A stretch of DNA of 64,000 bases from Bacteroidia bacterium (lineage in GTDB: Bacteria > Bacteroidota > Bacteroidia > AKYH767-A > OLB10): positions 18,043 through 82,042 of the forward strand of contig JAEUTH010000040.1 of the NCBI GenBank assembly GCA_016788165.1. Reading direction: 5' to 3'. Both the position numbers and the translations under genes were made by a program. Position 1 is the stretch's first letter, and every line of letters begins with the position of its first letter. This document shows positions 53,453 to 62,381 of this stretch, piece by piece. The notes below the pieces were generated by a model. It worked only from the letters and a program-made list of their open reading frames with translations, searched no databases and was not told the DNA's origin.

Positions 53453-54340
53453 ATGCAAGGAGATGTTTTTAAAATACAGCAAGGCAACGTACGTAGCTTG
53501 GCAAGAGTCATATCCCATGTCGAAAATCAAACCCCGGGCTACGATACCTTTTTAGCTTCGTTAGATTTAAGTTACCCATCGGTAATTGTAGGTATAACCG
53601 GCCCTCCGGGCGCAGGCAAAAGTTCGCTTATTAATGCATTGATAACTTTATTACCTGCCACAAAAAAAATTGCCGTAGTAGCGGTTGACCCAACAAGCCC
53701 TTTCAATCATGGTGCTTTATTGGGCGATAGATTGCGCATGGCATCGCATTTTAATAGCAGTAATGTTTTTATAAGGTCGTTAGCCACACGTGGCGCTTTA
53801 GGTGGCCTAAGCGCCAAAACTTTTGAAGTGGTACATGTGTTACAAGCTGCACAATACGATTATATTTTTATTGAAACCGTTGGCGTTGGACAAAGCGAAA
53901 TAGATATTGCATCATTAGCGCACACTACCGTAGTTGTATGGGTGCCCGAAAGTGGCGATGATGTGCAGATGATTAAAAGCGGAATTGTTGAAATTGCCGA
54001 TGTGTTTGTAGTAAATAAAGCCGACAGAGACGGTGCCGCTATCATGGCTAAAAATATAACATCGGCATTACACGAACGCAAACCATTGCCTTGGCAGATT
54101 CCCGTAATTAAAACTATTGCAACTAAAAACGAGGGGGTTGCCCAACTTATTGATGCAATTCATAAGCATCAATCCTATACAAAAACCAGCTTATCAAATT
54201 TGCAAGCACAGCAATTGTATAACCTCATACAACTACATAAAATGAGTGGTATAACAATGGATGCATTGCAACAATTTATAAATCAGAACAAACAACAAAA
54301 TATATATGCACTTGCATTGCAATATTTAAGCAAGCAATAA
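53453..54340 (+). CDS. meaB: methylmalonyl-CoA mutase-associated GTPase MeaB/ArgK
   Basis: A 295-residue G3E-type GTPase that protects and reloads B12-dependent acyl-CoA mutases. P-loop GITGPPGAGKSSLI (residues 48-60), switch region VDPTSPFNHGALLGDRLRM, the stretch FIRSLATRGALGGLS, ETVGVGQSEIDI and the base-specificity motif NKAD are all present. It is somewhat shorter than many homologues (about 320 or more), mainly at the C-terminus. The mutase B12 subunit gene is 25 kb away at 28523. Confidence 0.95.
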   Translation: MQGDVFKIQQGNVRSLARVISHVENQTPGYDTFLASLDLSYPSVIVGITGPPGAGKSSLINALITLLPATKKIAVVAVDPTSPFNHGALLGDRLRMASHFNSSNVFIRSLATRGALGGLSAKTFEVVHVLQAAQYDYIFIETVGVGQSEIDIASLAHTTVVVWVPESGDDVQMIKSGIVEIADVFVVNKADRDGAAIMAKNITSALHERKPLPWQIPVIKTIATKNEGVAQLIDAIHKHQSYTKTSLSNLQAQQLYNLIQLHKMSGITMDALQQFINQNKQQNIYALALQYLSKQ

Positions 54341-54383
54341 GGCTTTTATGTTTTTATTTGCCGCCTTATAAACGAATTATATA

Positions 54384-55661
54384 ATGAATGTTTTACTATT
54401 AGGTTCAGGCGGACGCGAGCACGCTTTTGCATATAAAATAGCGCAAAGCAAAATGCTTACACAATTGTTTGTTGCACCGGGTAATGCCGGCACATTACAA
54501 TGTGGCACAAACGTAAACATATCGGTTACCGACTTTGAAACCATTCATAGATTTGTGATAGACAACCAAATAAAATTGGTAGTAGTAGGGCCCGAAGATC
54601 CTTTGGTATCAGGCATTGCCGATTATTTTTTGCAAACACCTGCACTACAACACGTGCCTGTTGTTGGGCCGGTTAAAGCAGGGGCCCGGTTAGAAGGCAG
54701 CAAAGAATATTCGAAAAAATTTATGATCAAATATGGTATTCCAACTGCTGCATATCAAAGTTTTAATGCAAGTAATTTAGAGTTAGGTTATAAGTTCTTA
54801 GAATCACTTTTACCACCTTATGTTTTAAAGGCCGATGGTTTGGCAGCAGGTAAAGGCGTTTTAATTTTAAATGATTTATCTGAGGCTAAGCAAATGTTGC
54901 AACAAATGATAATGGATAAAAAGTTTGGAACAGCCAGCACTACGGTGGTAATTGAAGAGTTTATGCATGGCATCGAATGTTCGGTTTTTGTGCTAACCGA
55001 TGGCATCAGTTATAAAATATTGCCAACGGCTAAAGACTACAAACGCATTGGAGATAACGATACCGGACCAAATACAGGTGGTATGGGTGCAGTTAGTCCG
55101 GTGCCGTTTTGTGATGATGCCTTTATGCAAAAAGTAACGCAGCAAATTATCGAACCTACCTTTGCCGGTCTTAAAAACGAAGCGATTAATTATTGCGGTT
55201 TCTTATTTATAGGGTTAATGAATGATGGTGGCAATCCGCGTGTGGTTGAGTACAATGTGCGAATGGGCGACCCCGAAACCGAAGTGGTTTTGCCCCGTAT
55301 CCAAAATGATTTATTGGAAATGTTATGGGCAGCAGGCACAAAAAACTTAGAAAAAACTGACTTGCAAATAAGCCCTAAAACCGCTGTAACCGTTGTTATG
55401 GTTAGTGGCGGATATCCTGATGCGTATCAAAAAAACAAGCCCATCTCAGGCTTAGATAATGTTACAGAGAGCATTGTTTTCCATGCCGGAACTACCAGTA
55501 GTCATGATACAGTAGTTACAAATGGTGGACGCGTATTGGTAATAACTTCAATGGATAATGATATTGCTGGGGCCGCGGCAAAAAGCTATAAAACCATCAG
55601 CATGATTGATTTTGAAAATCAATATTACCGTACGGATATTGGGAATGATTTAGTACCCTGA
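54384..55661 (+). CDS. purD: phosphoribosylamine-glycine ligase
   Basis: A 425-residue ATP-grasp enzyme of purine synthesis (step 2). It starts MNVLLLGSGGREHAFAYKIA and contains VVGPEDPLVSGIADYF, GSKEYSKKFMIKYGIPTAAY, YVLKADGLAAGKGV, GPNTGGMGAVSPVPF and EYNVRMGDPETEVVLPR, all standard PurD motifs. purQ lies 1.4 kb downstream, separated by two membrane-protein genes. Confidence 0.97.
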   Translation: MNVLLLGSGGREHAFAYKIAQSKMLTQLFVAPGNAGTLQCGTNVNISVTDFETIHRFVIDNQIKLVVVGPEDPLVSGIADYFLQTPALQHVPVVGPVKAGARLEGSKEYSKKFMIKYGIPTAAYQSFNASNLELGYKFLESLLPPYVLKADGLAAGKGVLILNDLSEAKQMLQQMIMDKKFGTASTTVVIEEFMHGIECSVFVLTDGISYKILPTAKDYKRIGDNDTGPNTGGMGAVSPVPFCDDAFMQKVTQQIIEPTFAGLKNEAINYCGFLFIGLMNDGGNPRVVEYNVRMGDPETEVVLPRIQNDLLEMLWAAGTKNLEKTDLQISPKTAVTVVMVSGGYPDAYQKNKPISGLDNVTESIVFHAGTTSSHDTVVTNGGRVLVITSMDNDIAGAAAKSYKTISMIDFENQYYRTDIGNDLVP

Positions 55662-55664
55662 AAA

Positions 55665-55693
55665 ACAAAAAAAGCGAAGTCAAATCTTCGCTT
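55665..55693 (-). terminator. terminator of the small membrane protein gene (minus)
   Basis: AAGCGAAG / CTTCGCTT, an 8-bp stem with a 6-base loop. On the minus strand it is followed by a T-rich tail; on the plus strand the tail is not T-rich, so it mainly serves the gene at 55717-55920. Confidence 0.65.
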
Positions 55694-55716
55694 CCAATAA
55701 TTCTTAAAATGGTTAC

Positions 55717-55920
55717 TTACTTTTTGTCTTCAGCATCGCCACGAACAGCTAAATAATTATCGCCACCCTTTTCTAAACGCATACCATAAAACAACCAGTA
55801 AAAACAACCAATGGCAATTAAACACCAAAATATAACAGCTACAGCCATACCAATCATTGGTAAAAACTGAAACAACCATAATGAAGCATCGCCTATTGCA
55901 TTAAATATTGTTGACCACAT
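55717..55920 (-). CDS. small membrane protein, DUF6341-like
   Basis: A 67-residue protein with two hydrophobic segments (about 12-28 and 30-48) and a charged C-terminus (RGDAEDKK). The sequence MWSTIFNAIGDASLWLFQFL and FYGMRLEKGGDNYL resembles a small Bacteroidota family (DUF6341, from memory) often found near purD and a DUF6427 gene, as here. It is divergent from the next gene and has its own terminator. Function unknown. Confidence 0.7.
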   Translation of the reverse strand: MWSTIFNAIGDASLWLFQFLPMIGMAVAVIFWCLIAIGCFYWLFYGMRLEKGGDNYLAVRGDAEDKK

Positions 55921-56004
55921 AGTTTTTCTAATTTTGTTGCGAAAGTAAACAATACTTTATTTCTGTCAACTTAAAATTTCAATTTGTAGTATAGATAAGC
56001 CGGT

Positions 56005-56991
56005 ATGATTAAATTATTAAAAAACAATGTGGTACTGGCTTTTATTGCAACCATTGGGCTAACCGGTGTACTTTTTTATATTCGTTACATAAACGGTTTT
56101 AATATAGAAACCAATGGAGGCATGCCACTTTACAATGCATTGCTACAAATTTTACCGGTACATTTTTCAAATGTATATGTATGTATTACATACTTTTTAA
56201 TAATATATCAGGCTTTATTTCTCAACTATATTTTAGTAAGTAATGAAGTATTGCCTAAAAACACATGGTTGTTTGCACCTGTTTATGCATTGCTTTTGTG
56301 TTTTATTCCACAGTTTGTAACTTTTAACCCGGTTTTGGTTTCAGGTTCATTTATAATTTGGGCATTTGATAAAATTCTGAAATCGTATAAGAGCAATCAT
56401 ACTTTAGCATTAGATTTCGATATTGGTTTAATAATAGGTGTTGCATCGTTGTTTTACCTGCCAATGGTTTTAAAGAGTATATTGTTTGCAATAGGCATTT
56501 TAATTTTAAAACCCTTTTCCTGGCGCGATTGGGTAGTTTTTTTATTGGGATTACTACTTCCGTTTTTTCTGCTGTTTGTTTATTTTTTTCTTACAAATAA
56601 TGAGTCGCTTATAATCATAAAAGGCAATGAATTTAAGCCTGCAATTAACTGGCAGCAAGTAATACCAACTAACTTTGGTATAAGCGGAGGATTTTTAGCA
56701 ATACTGTTAGTATTGTCGGCCTTTATGGTAGTTAACCAATTTAATAAAAGTGTAATAAAAATACGCAGCACACGTCAGGTAACTTTGGCAACAGGTATAG
56801 TTGCAATACTGGTTTTATTAGTCAATACACCACAAACCCTGTATCCGTTTACATTATTCTGTCCGGCTTTTTCATTTTTAATAACCTTTTATCTTATAAA
56901 TATCAAACGCTATTGGATTGGTGAATGCATTTTTTGGATGCTCATTGCGGCTGTGTTTTTTAACCACTTAATAATAGCTACAGCGAGGTAA
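56005..56991 (+). CDS. multi-pass membrane protein, DUF6427-like
   Basis: A 328-residue integral membrane protein with about eight to nine predicted helices, beginning VLAFIATIGLTGVLFYIRYI. Conserved pieces include SGSFIIWAFDKILKSYKSN, KPFSWRDWVVFLLGLLLPFF and NTPQTLYPFTLFCPAFSFLI. I recognise this as probably DUF6427, a Bacteroidota-specific family. It has no known activity. Its position between purD and purQ may reflect only conserved neighbourhood. Confidence 0.7.
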   Translation: MIKLLKNNVVLAFIATIGLTGVLFYIRYINGFNIETNGGMPLYNALLQILPVHFSNVYVCITYFLIIYQALFLNYILVSNEVLPKNTWLFAPVYALLLCFIPQFVTFNPVLVSGSFIIWAFDKILKSYKSNHTLALDFDIGLIIGVASLFYLPMVLKSILFAIGILILKPFSWRDWVVFLLGLLLPFFLLFVYFFLTNNESLIIIKGNEFKPAINWQQVIPTNFGISGGFLAILLVLSAFMVVNQFNKSVIKIRSTRQVTLATGIVAILVLLVNTPQTLYPFTLFCPAFSFLITFYLINIKRYWIGECIFWMLIAAVFFNHLIIATAR

Positions 56992-57029
56992 CAATATTGT
57001 TTTCTGCTTTTTTAGGGTGTAAAAAGCGT

Positions 57030-57037
57030 TACTTTTG
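57030..57037 (+). promoter_or_regulatory. -7 promoter element for purQ
   Basis: TACTTTTG, a perfect TAnnTTTG match, 26 bp before the purQ ATG. No clear -33 TTTG. Confidence 0.4.
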
Positions 57038-57063
57038 TTCCGCTATTTTTAAATATAATTCAA

Positions 57064-57768
57064 ATGAAATTTGGTGTAGTAGTATTTCCGGGCTCCAATT
57101 GCGATCAGGATATGGTAGATGTTTTAGAATCGCTTAAAGTAAAACATCAGGTAAATGTTGTTAAGCTGTGGCATAAAGAACACGATCTTCAAAACTGTGA
57201 TATGGTTATTTTACCGGGCGGATTTAGCTATGGCGATTATTTACGTTCAGGTGCCATAGCACGTTTTTCGCCTATCATGCAAGAAGTAATAGCTTTTGCC
57301 GGTAAAGGTGGGTTGGTAATGGGTGTATGTAATGGTTTTCAAATATTATGCGAAGCAGGTTTGCTGCCGGGTGCGCTCTTGCACAATAACTCACGCAAGT
57401 TTATTTGCAAAAATGTATATATTAAACCTGTAACAGACGAAACATATATTACTTCAAAATTAAATACCAATAAAGCGCTTAAAATTCCGATAGCACATGG
57501 CGAGGGTAAGTTTTATGCCCCCGATAGCGAAATGAAAGCTATTTATGATAACGGTCAGATACTATTCAAATATTGTGATGCGCTTGGTAATGTAACAGCC
57601 GAGTCGAACCCCAATGGATCCATTGATAACATTGCCGGAATTACTAATAAAACTAAAAATGTATTTGGTATGATGCCGCATCCCGAAAGGGCCTGCGACC
57701 CTTATCTGGCAAATACCGATGGCCGGGGCATATTTGATAGCATTTTAAATTCGATGGCCTTGTTTTAG
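57064..57768 (+). CDS. purQ: phosphoribosylformylglycinamidine synthase subunit PurQ
   Basis: A 234-residue class I glutamine amidotransferase of purine synthesis. MKFGVVVFPGSNCDQDMVDV, the oxyanion/active-site region LPGGFSYGDYLRSGAIARFS, the catalytic Cys in GVCNGFQILCEAGLLPG, and His/Glu in MPHPERA are all present. It works with PurL and PurS, which are not in the window. Confidence 0.96.
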   Translation: MKFGVVVFPGSNCDQDMVDVLESLKVKHQVNVVKLWHKEHDLQNCDMVILPGGFSYGDYLRSGAIARFSPIMQEVIAFAGKGGLVMGVCNGFQILCEAGLLPGALLHNNSRKFICKNVYIKPVTDETYITSKLNTNKALKIPIAHGEGKFYAPDSEMKAIYDNGQILFKYCDALGNVTAESNPNGSIDNIAGITNKTKNVFGMMPHPERACDPYLANTDGRGIFDSILNSMALF

Positions 57769-57783
57769 TAATTGGCCGCGCTA

Positions 57784-58092
57784 TTAAAACAAGCCCGGTA
57801 AATTGGGTAACAAACCTTGTCCCTGTGCCATCATTTCCTTGTCAGAAATATCTTGTGCAGCATCTAATGCTTTGGCAAAAGCTATTTCAATATAATCGGT
57901 AAGTTCTTCTTTACGCTCAGGCAAACACATGGCATCTTCAATAAAAATGCTTTTAAATTTTTTATTTCCGGTAAGGGTTACTGTAACCGCTCCATCACCG
58001 GCACTGCCACTTACAGTAACGGCCTCTAAACGCTGCTTGCTCTCTTCCATTTTTTGTTTGAGCTCGCCCAATTTTTGAATCATATCTAACAT
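57784..58092 (-). CDS. ybaB: YbaB/EbfC-family nucleoid-associated protein
   Basis: A 102-residue small DNA-binding protein. MLDMIQKLGELKQKMEESKQ forms the N-terminal helix, followed by the beta region VSGSAGDGAVTVTLTGNKKF and the helix of the FAKALDAAQDISDKEM type. A candidate promoter lies upstream on the minus strand (CAAAGTAA at 58130-58137 read in reverse, with a TTG 21 bp further). Not linked here to dnaX/recR, the usual neighbours. Confidence 0.92.
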   Translation of the reverse strand: MLDMIQKLGELKQKMEESKQRLEAVTVSGSAGDGAVTVTLTGNKKFKSIFIEDAMCLPERKEELTDYIEIAFAKALDAAQDISDKEMMAQGQGLLPNLPGLF

Positions 58093-58193
58093 GTTATCGC
58101 TTTTAATCGTTAAGTAATTTAGTTTAAGTCAAAGTAAAGCAGCTTTACTGATAAAAAACAAGTTATTTGCTTTTAAGATATAAGTTTTACACG

Positions 58194-58580
58194 ATGTCCA
58201 CTACTGCTACACGTTATACATTTAAAAAAACCGAGCGTTTGTGCAGCCGTAAACAAATTGAACAGCTTATACAAACCAAGCAGCATAAGTTTAGCCACCC
58301 GCTTAAATTGATGTATGCATTAAACCAGCAAAATGATGCAAAAGAGCGAGCACAAGTGGCCTTTGTTGTACCCAAGCGTTTATTTAAAAAAGCAAATCAG
58401 CGCAACTATATAAAACGACTTATGCGCGAAGCCTACAGAATTAATAAGCCTGAGTTTTATAAACAATTGGAGCAAAAGCAAAATGCATATAACCTGATGT
58501 TTGTTTATGCTGTTGCCGATTCACCTAACTTTAACGACATCAAAAAAAAAATAGTACTACTTTTACAACAACTACCCTAA
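58194..58580 (+). CDS. rnpA: ribonuclease P protein component
   Basis: A 128-residue basic protein that assists RNase P RNA in tRNA 5' processing. The ATG at 58194 (MSTTATRYTFKKTERLCSRK) is preferred over an upstream in-frame TTG. The family motif appears as VAFVVPKRLFKKANQRNYIK, then RLMREAYRINK. It is followed by yidD, the usual partner gene, after 71 bp. Confidence 0.95.
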   Translation: MSTTATRYTFKKTERLCSRKQIEQLIQTKQHKFSHPLKLMYALNQQNDAKERAQVAFVVPKRLFKKANQRNYIKRLMREAYRINKPEFYKQLEQKQNAYNLMFVYAVADSPNFNDIKKKIVLLLQQLP

Positions 58581-58651
58581 AGCATTGTATTTATTAGCTT
58601 ACAAACCATTCAACGCTAAGCCCAAACACATAGAAAGTACTTCTTTACACC

Positions 58652-58873
58652 ATGAAAAAAATTTTGGCAACACTTTTTATAGGGTGCATAACGTTTTACA
58701 AAAATGCAATTTCGCCACATATTGGCAGGTCGTGCCGTTATCAACCTACATGTTCAACCTATGGCATACAATCAATACAAAAATATGGCCCGTTTAAAGG
58801 ATTGTGGCTTACCATTAAACGATTGGCAACCTGCCATCCCTGGGGTGGCAGTGGCTACGATCCGGTTCAGTAA
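58652..58873 (+). CDS. yidD: membrane protein insertion efficiency factor YidD
   Basis: A 73-residue protein. [24 protein letters not shown] is the conserved core, with three Cys residues; the C-terminus is [12 protein letters not shown]. YidD is thought to aid YidC/Sec-dependent insertion. It lies directly behind rnpA, as in most bacteria, and 22 bp before the protease gene. Confidence 0.96.
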   Translation: MKKILATLFIGCITFYKNAISPHIGRSCRYQPTCSTYGIQSIQKYGPFKGLWLTIKRLATCHPWGGSGYDPVQ

Positions 58874-58895
58874 AATTTAATCAATAAAGAATACT

Positions 58896-60560
58896 ATGTC
58901 AAAAAAATGGAAGATTAGTTTAGTGGCAATTGCCCTGTCGGTTAGCAGTTTTGCCTGGTTTAGTTTTAGTGACGATTATTTTGAGGTATCGCGCAACCTC
59001 GACATTTTTACATCACTTTACCGCGAACTGAACGTGTATTACGTTGACGAAACCAAACCGGGGTCGCTTATGAAAACCGGCATTGATGCCATGCTTAAAT
59101 CACTCGACCCATATACGAACTACATACCCGAAAGCGATATTGAAGACTATCGGTTTATGACTACAGGTCAATATGGTGGTATTGGTGCATTAATTGCAAA
59201 AAAAGGCGATCAAATAGTTATTACCGATCCTTATGAAAACTATCCGGCACAAAAAGCCGGGCTATTAGCCGGTGATGTTGTGTTAGAAGTAGATGGCAAA
59301 GAATTAAACGGCAAAAACAGTGATGATGTAAGCAAAGCACTTAAAGGCCAACCGGGCACATCAGTGCGGTTAACCATTAAACGCGATGGCACTCTAAAGC
59401 CATTCGAAAAAACACTGCTGCGTGAAGAGATAAAAATACCGGCTGTTTCTTATAGTGGTGTTATGGGCGATGGTAGTGTAGGTTATATCAGGCTTACAAG
59501 CTTTACCGAAAATTGTGGTCAGGAGGTGAAAGATGCATTTGTAAAATTAAAAACCGAAAACAACATCAAATCTTTAGTACTCGATTTGCGCGAAAACCCC
59601 GGAGGACTGCTTAACGAAGCCGTTAACATTGTTAATCTGTTTGTGCCCAAAGGTACCATGGTGGTTAAAACACATGGCAAGAATAAAGAGTGGGATAAAG
59701 AGTACAAAGCTTTAAACAACCCTGTTGATACTGAAATGCCCTTGGCTGTTTTAATTAACAGTGGTTCGGCATCGGCATCAGAGATTGTTGCAGGTTGCAT
59801 TCAGGATTTAGACAGAGGTATTTTAATAGGACAACGTTCGTTTGGCAAGGGGTTGGTACAAACCACACGGCCTATCAGTTACAATGCGCAGTTAAAAGTA
59901 ACTACAGCCAAATACTATATTCCCAGCGGACGATGCATCCAGGCACTTGATTACAGCAACCGCAATGCCGATGGCAGCGTTGGCCACGTGCCCGACTCGT
60001 TAATGACTCCTTTTAAAACCAAATTAGGACGTACGGTATATGATGGTGGTGGCGTATTGCCCGACTTTACTACTACTGTTGATACAGCCAGCAGTATTGC
60101 CGTTAGTTTGGCATCTAAATTTTTAGTGTTTGATTATGCAACAACGTATCGTAATACGCATAACACGATTGATAATGCAAAGGCCTTTAAATTAAACGAT
60201 GAAACATATAATAGTTTTGTTAGCTGGTTAAAGGACAAAGATTATGACTATACCACACGCAGCGAAAAAATTATTGAAGACTTAAAGCAAGCATCCATAC
60301 GCGATAAAAATTACGATGATGCCAAAGCTGAATTCGAAGCGCTTAAAACCAAATTAAGTCATAGCAAAACTTCTGATTTAGTTAAGCATAAACAAGAAAT
60401 TTCCGAAATGTTGGAAAACGAAATTGTATCACGTTATTACTATCAGAAAGGACGTGCCGAAAATGAGTTTAACTATGATGCAGAAGTTAAAAAAGCATTA
60501 GCGGCATTGGCCGATAACAATTTGTATAATACCTTAATAAAGACCAATCATACCAAGTAG
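58896..60560 (+). CDS. ctpA: S41-family C-terminal processing protease
   Basis: A 554-residue periplasmic protease with an N-terminal signal anchor (ISLVAIALSVSSFAWFSF). A PDZ domain lies at ~95-180 (YPAQKAGLLAGDVVLEVDGK). The catalytic domain has LVLDLRENPGGLLNEAV and NSGSASASEIVAG, with probable nucleophile Ser293, and the general base Lys318 in RSFGKGLVQ; the 25-residue Ser-Lys gap is that of the family. It cleaves proteins from the C-terminus. The C-terminal ~100 residues are helical and charged. Confidence 0.94.
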   Translation: MSKKWKISLVAIALSVSSFAWFSFSDDYFEVSRNLDIFTSLYRELNVYYVDETKPGSLMKTGIDAMLKSLDPYTNYIPESDIEDYRFMTTGQYGGIGALIAKKGDQIVITDPYENYPAQKAGLLAGDVVLEVDGKELNGKNSDDVSKALKGQPGTSVRLTIKRDGTLKPFEKTLLREEIKIPAVSYSGVMGDGSVGYIRLTSFTENCGQEVKDAFVKLKTENNIKSLVLDLRENPGGLLNEAVNIVNLFVPKGTMVVKTHGKNKEWDKEYKALNNPVDTEMPLAVLINSGSASASEIVAGCIQDLDRGILIGQRSFGKGLVQTTRPISYNAQLKVTTAKYYIPSGRCIQALDYSNRNADGSVGHVPDSLMTPFKTKLGRTVYDGGGVLPDFTTTVDTASSIAVSLASKFLVFDYATTYRNTHNTIDNAKAFKLNDETYNSFVSWLKDKDYDYTTRSEKIIEDLKQASIRDKNYDDAKAEFEALKTKLSHSKTSDLVKHKQEISEMLENEIVSRYYYQKGRAENEFNYDAEVKKALAALADNNLYNTLIKTNHTK

Positions 60561-60581
60561 TGTTGGTAATAATAATTTTTT

Positions 60582-60616
60582 AAAAAAGCAGTTAATACTT
60601 TATTAGCTGCTTTTTT
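60582..60616 (+). terminator. intrinsic terminator after protease gene
   Basis: A 16-bp stem with one T-G wobble (AAAAAAGCAGTTAATA / TATTAGCTGCTTTTTT) and a 3-base loop, 21 bp after the stop. It lies only 8 bp before the next start codon. Confidence 0.8.
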
Positions 60617-60624
60617 ATTTGTGT

Positions 60625-62196
60625 ATGGAAAAACGATTACAGTGGTCGCAACAGATATTTTATTTCTCCATAATTGCCTTGGTTATAGGCATGCCACTTT
60701 CTATTTTCCTGATCAGCCTTTCGCAATTTGGTTTGGCTGTAAGTTGGCTGCTGGCAGGAAATTATAAGCAAAGATTAGCCGGCTATTTTACCGGTACGGT
60801 TGGTTTGGTTTTTACTATGTTTTTTGTGATGCACCTGGTTGGCTTAAGTTATACTACCGATTTTAAATATGCTTTTAATGATATAAGGATTAAGCTGCCA
60901 CTTTTACTCTTACCTTTTTTTATGGCTACAATGCCACCACTGTCAAAAACAAAATGGCAAAGCGTACTTAGCTTTTTTGTTGCCGCATGTTTAATGGGTA
61001 CATTCATATGCACATATATATGGGCTGGCTTTGGTACTAAAGTTATTACCGATGCACGCCAGATTTCGATATTTATTTCGCACATACGCTTTGCTCTGCT
61101 AATTTGTATGAGCATTTACGCATGTATTTACTTTATAATTTATTCAAATACAAAAGTGTTTTACAATTATATGTATGCGGTTTTAATAATATGGTTTGTT
61201 TTTTTTCTGTGCATACTTCAATCGTTTACAGGGCTTATAATTTTAAGTGTTACACTTGGTATATATGTAATTTGTTTTTTAATACATCAAAAAAGGTGGA
61301 TGTACACAGCCACGATTTTTTTAGCGATAATAACCGTACTCATAGGTTTAGGAATAAAAATTAAAAATGATTTAGACAACTTAAATACTACCAAACAAAC
61401 CACACAGCCCCTCCCTGTTTATACTGCTTTGGGCAACCTATATACCCACGAACGTTTTAATGGCGATCTCGAAAACGGTTACCCCATTTTTGTTAATGTG
61501 GCTTATAGCGAGTTAGACAGTGCCTGGCAAACCCGCAGCAGTATTGATTTTGATAGTGTGGATGCACGCGGGCAATGGATAAAATATACTTTGCTAAGAT
61601 ACATGACATCAAAGGGCTTATTAAAGGATGCTAATGGGCTTATGCAGTTAAGCGAAACGGATATTAAAAATATTGAGGCCGGTATTGCATCCGTTAATCA
61701 ATTGCAAGGCAATAGTATTTCAGCCCGTTACCATGCAACCTTATACGAGCTAAACAATGCGTGGCAAGGTGGTAACCCAAGTGGTCATTCATTAACCATG
61801 AGGCTGCTATTCTGGAAAGCATCACTGCATATTATCAGCAATCATTTGCTTTTTGGTGTAGGTACAGGTGATAATAAACTGGAGTTAGACAAATATTATG
61901 CTTCTAACACTCCGCAACTGTTTAAGCAATTTTGGTTGCGCTCGCATAATCAGTTTTTGGCAATTGCAGTATCGTTTGGCTTAACAGGTTTACTAATTTT
62001 TATAACCATGTTGCTATGGCCGGCAACCAAGCTAAATCGTTGGAGTCAATTCTTATATGTTACATTTTTTATTACAGCCATTTGCTCGTTTCTAACAGAA
62101 GATACGCTCGAAACGCAGGCAGGGGTTACGTTTTTTGCTTTTTTTAATACATTTTTCTTGTTTCAGAATCAAACCCCTGAAATAAACCGGACTTGA
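60625..62196 (+). CDS. O-antigen ligase-like polytopic membrane protein
   Basis: A 523-residue protein with about ten to twelve transmembrane helices. The long extracytoplasmic loop before the last helices (about residues 260-400) and the motif HNQFLAIAVSFGLTGLLIF with preceding GVGTGDNK fit the Wzy/WaaL O-antigen ligase family. The ATG at 60625 was preferred over a TTG six bases earlier. A role in LPS, capsule or T9SS A-LPS assembly is plausible but unproven. No glycosyltransferase genes are adjacent. Confidence 0.8.
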   Translation: MEKRLQWSQQIFYFSIIALVIGMPLSIFLISLSQFGLAVSWLLAGNYKQRLAGYFTGTVGLVFTMFFVMHLVGLSYTTDFKYAFNDIRIKLPLLLLPFFMATMPPLSKTKWQSVLSFFVAACLMGTFICTYIWAGFGTKVITDARQISIFISHIRFALLICMSIYACIYFIIYSNTKVFYNYMYAVLIIWFVFFLCILQSFTGLIILSVTLGIYVICFLIHQKRWMYTATIFLAIITVLIGLGIKIKNDLDNLNTTKQTTQPLPVYTALGNLYTHERFNGDLENGYPIFVNVAYSELDSAWQTRSSIDFDSVDARGQWIKYTLLRYMTSKGLLKDANGLMQLSETDIKNIEAGIASVNQLQGNSISARYHATLYELNNAWQGGNPSGHSLTMRLLFWKASLHIISNHLLFGVGTGDNKLELDKYYASNTPQLFKQFWLRSHNQFLAIAVSFGLTGLLIFITMLLWPATKLNRWSQFLYVTFFITAICSFLTEDTLETQAGVTFFAFFNTFFLFQNQTPEINRT

Positions 62197-62381
62197 ATAG
62201 ATCAATATTTTTTTGGGGTTAAGCTTTCGCTTTTACACGTAAGTCATACTACCTCTTTGATGATAATTTTTTGCTACTGTCGTATGTTGTAATATGCCAA
62301 TACCAATGCAGCAATCAGCTATAGCTAACAAATTAGCAGTTCAGACCTTTTTTTTACTTTTATTGATAAATAATTGCAGTA

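Noticed and set aside
54340..54384. AAGGC...GCCTT as a meaB terminator
   Set aside because: A 5-bp stem with a 16-base loop and no T-run.
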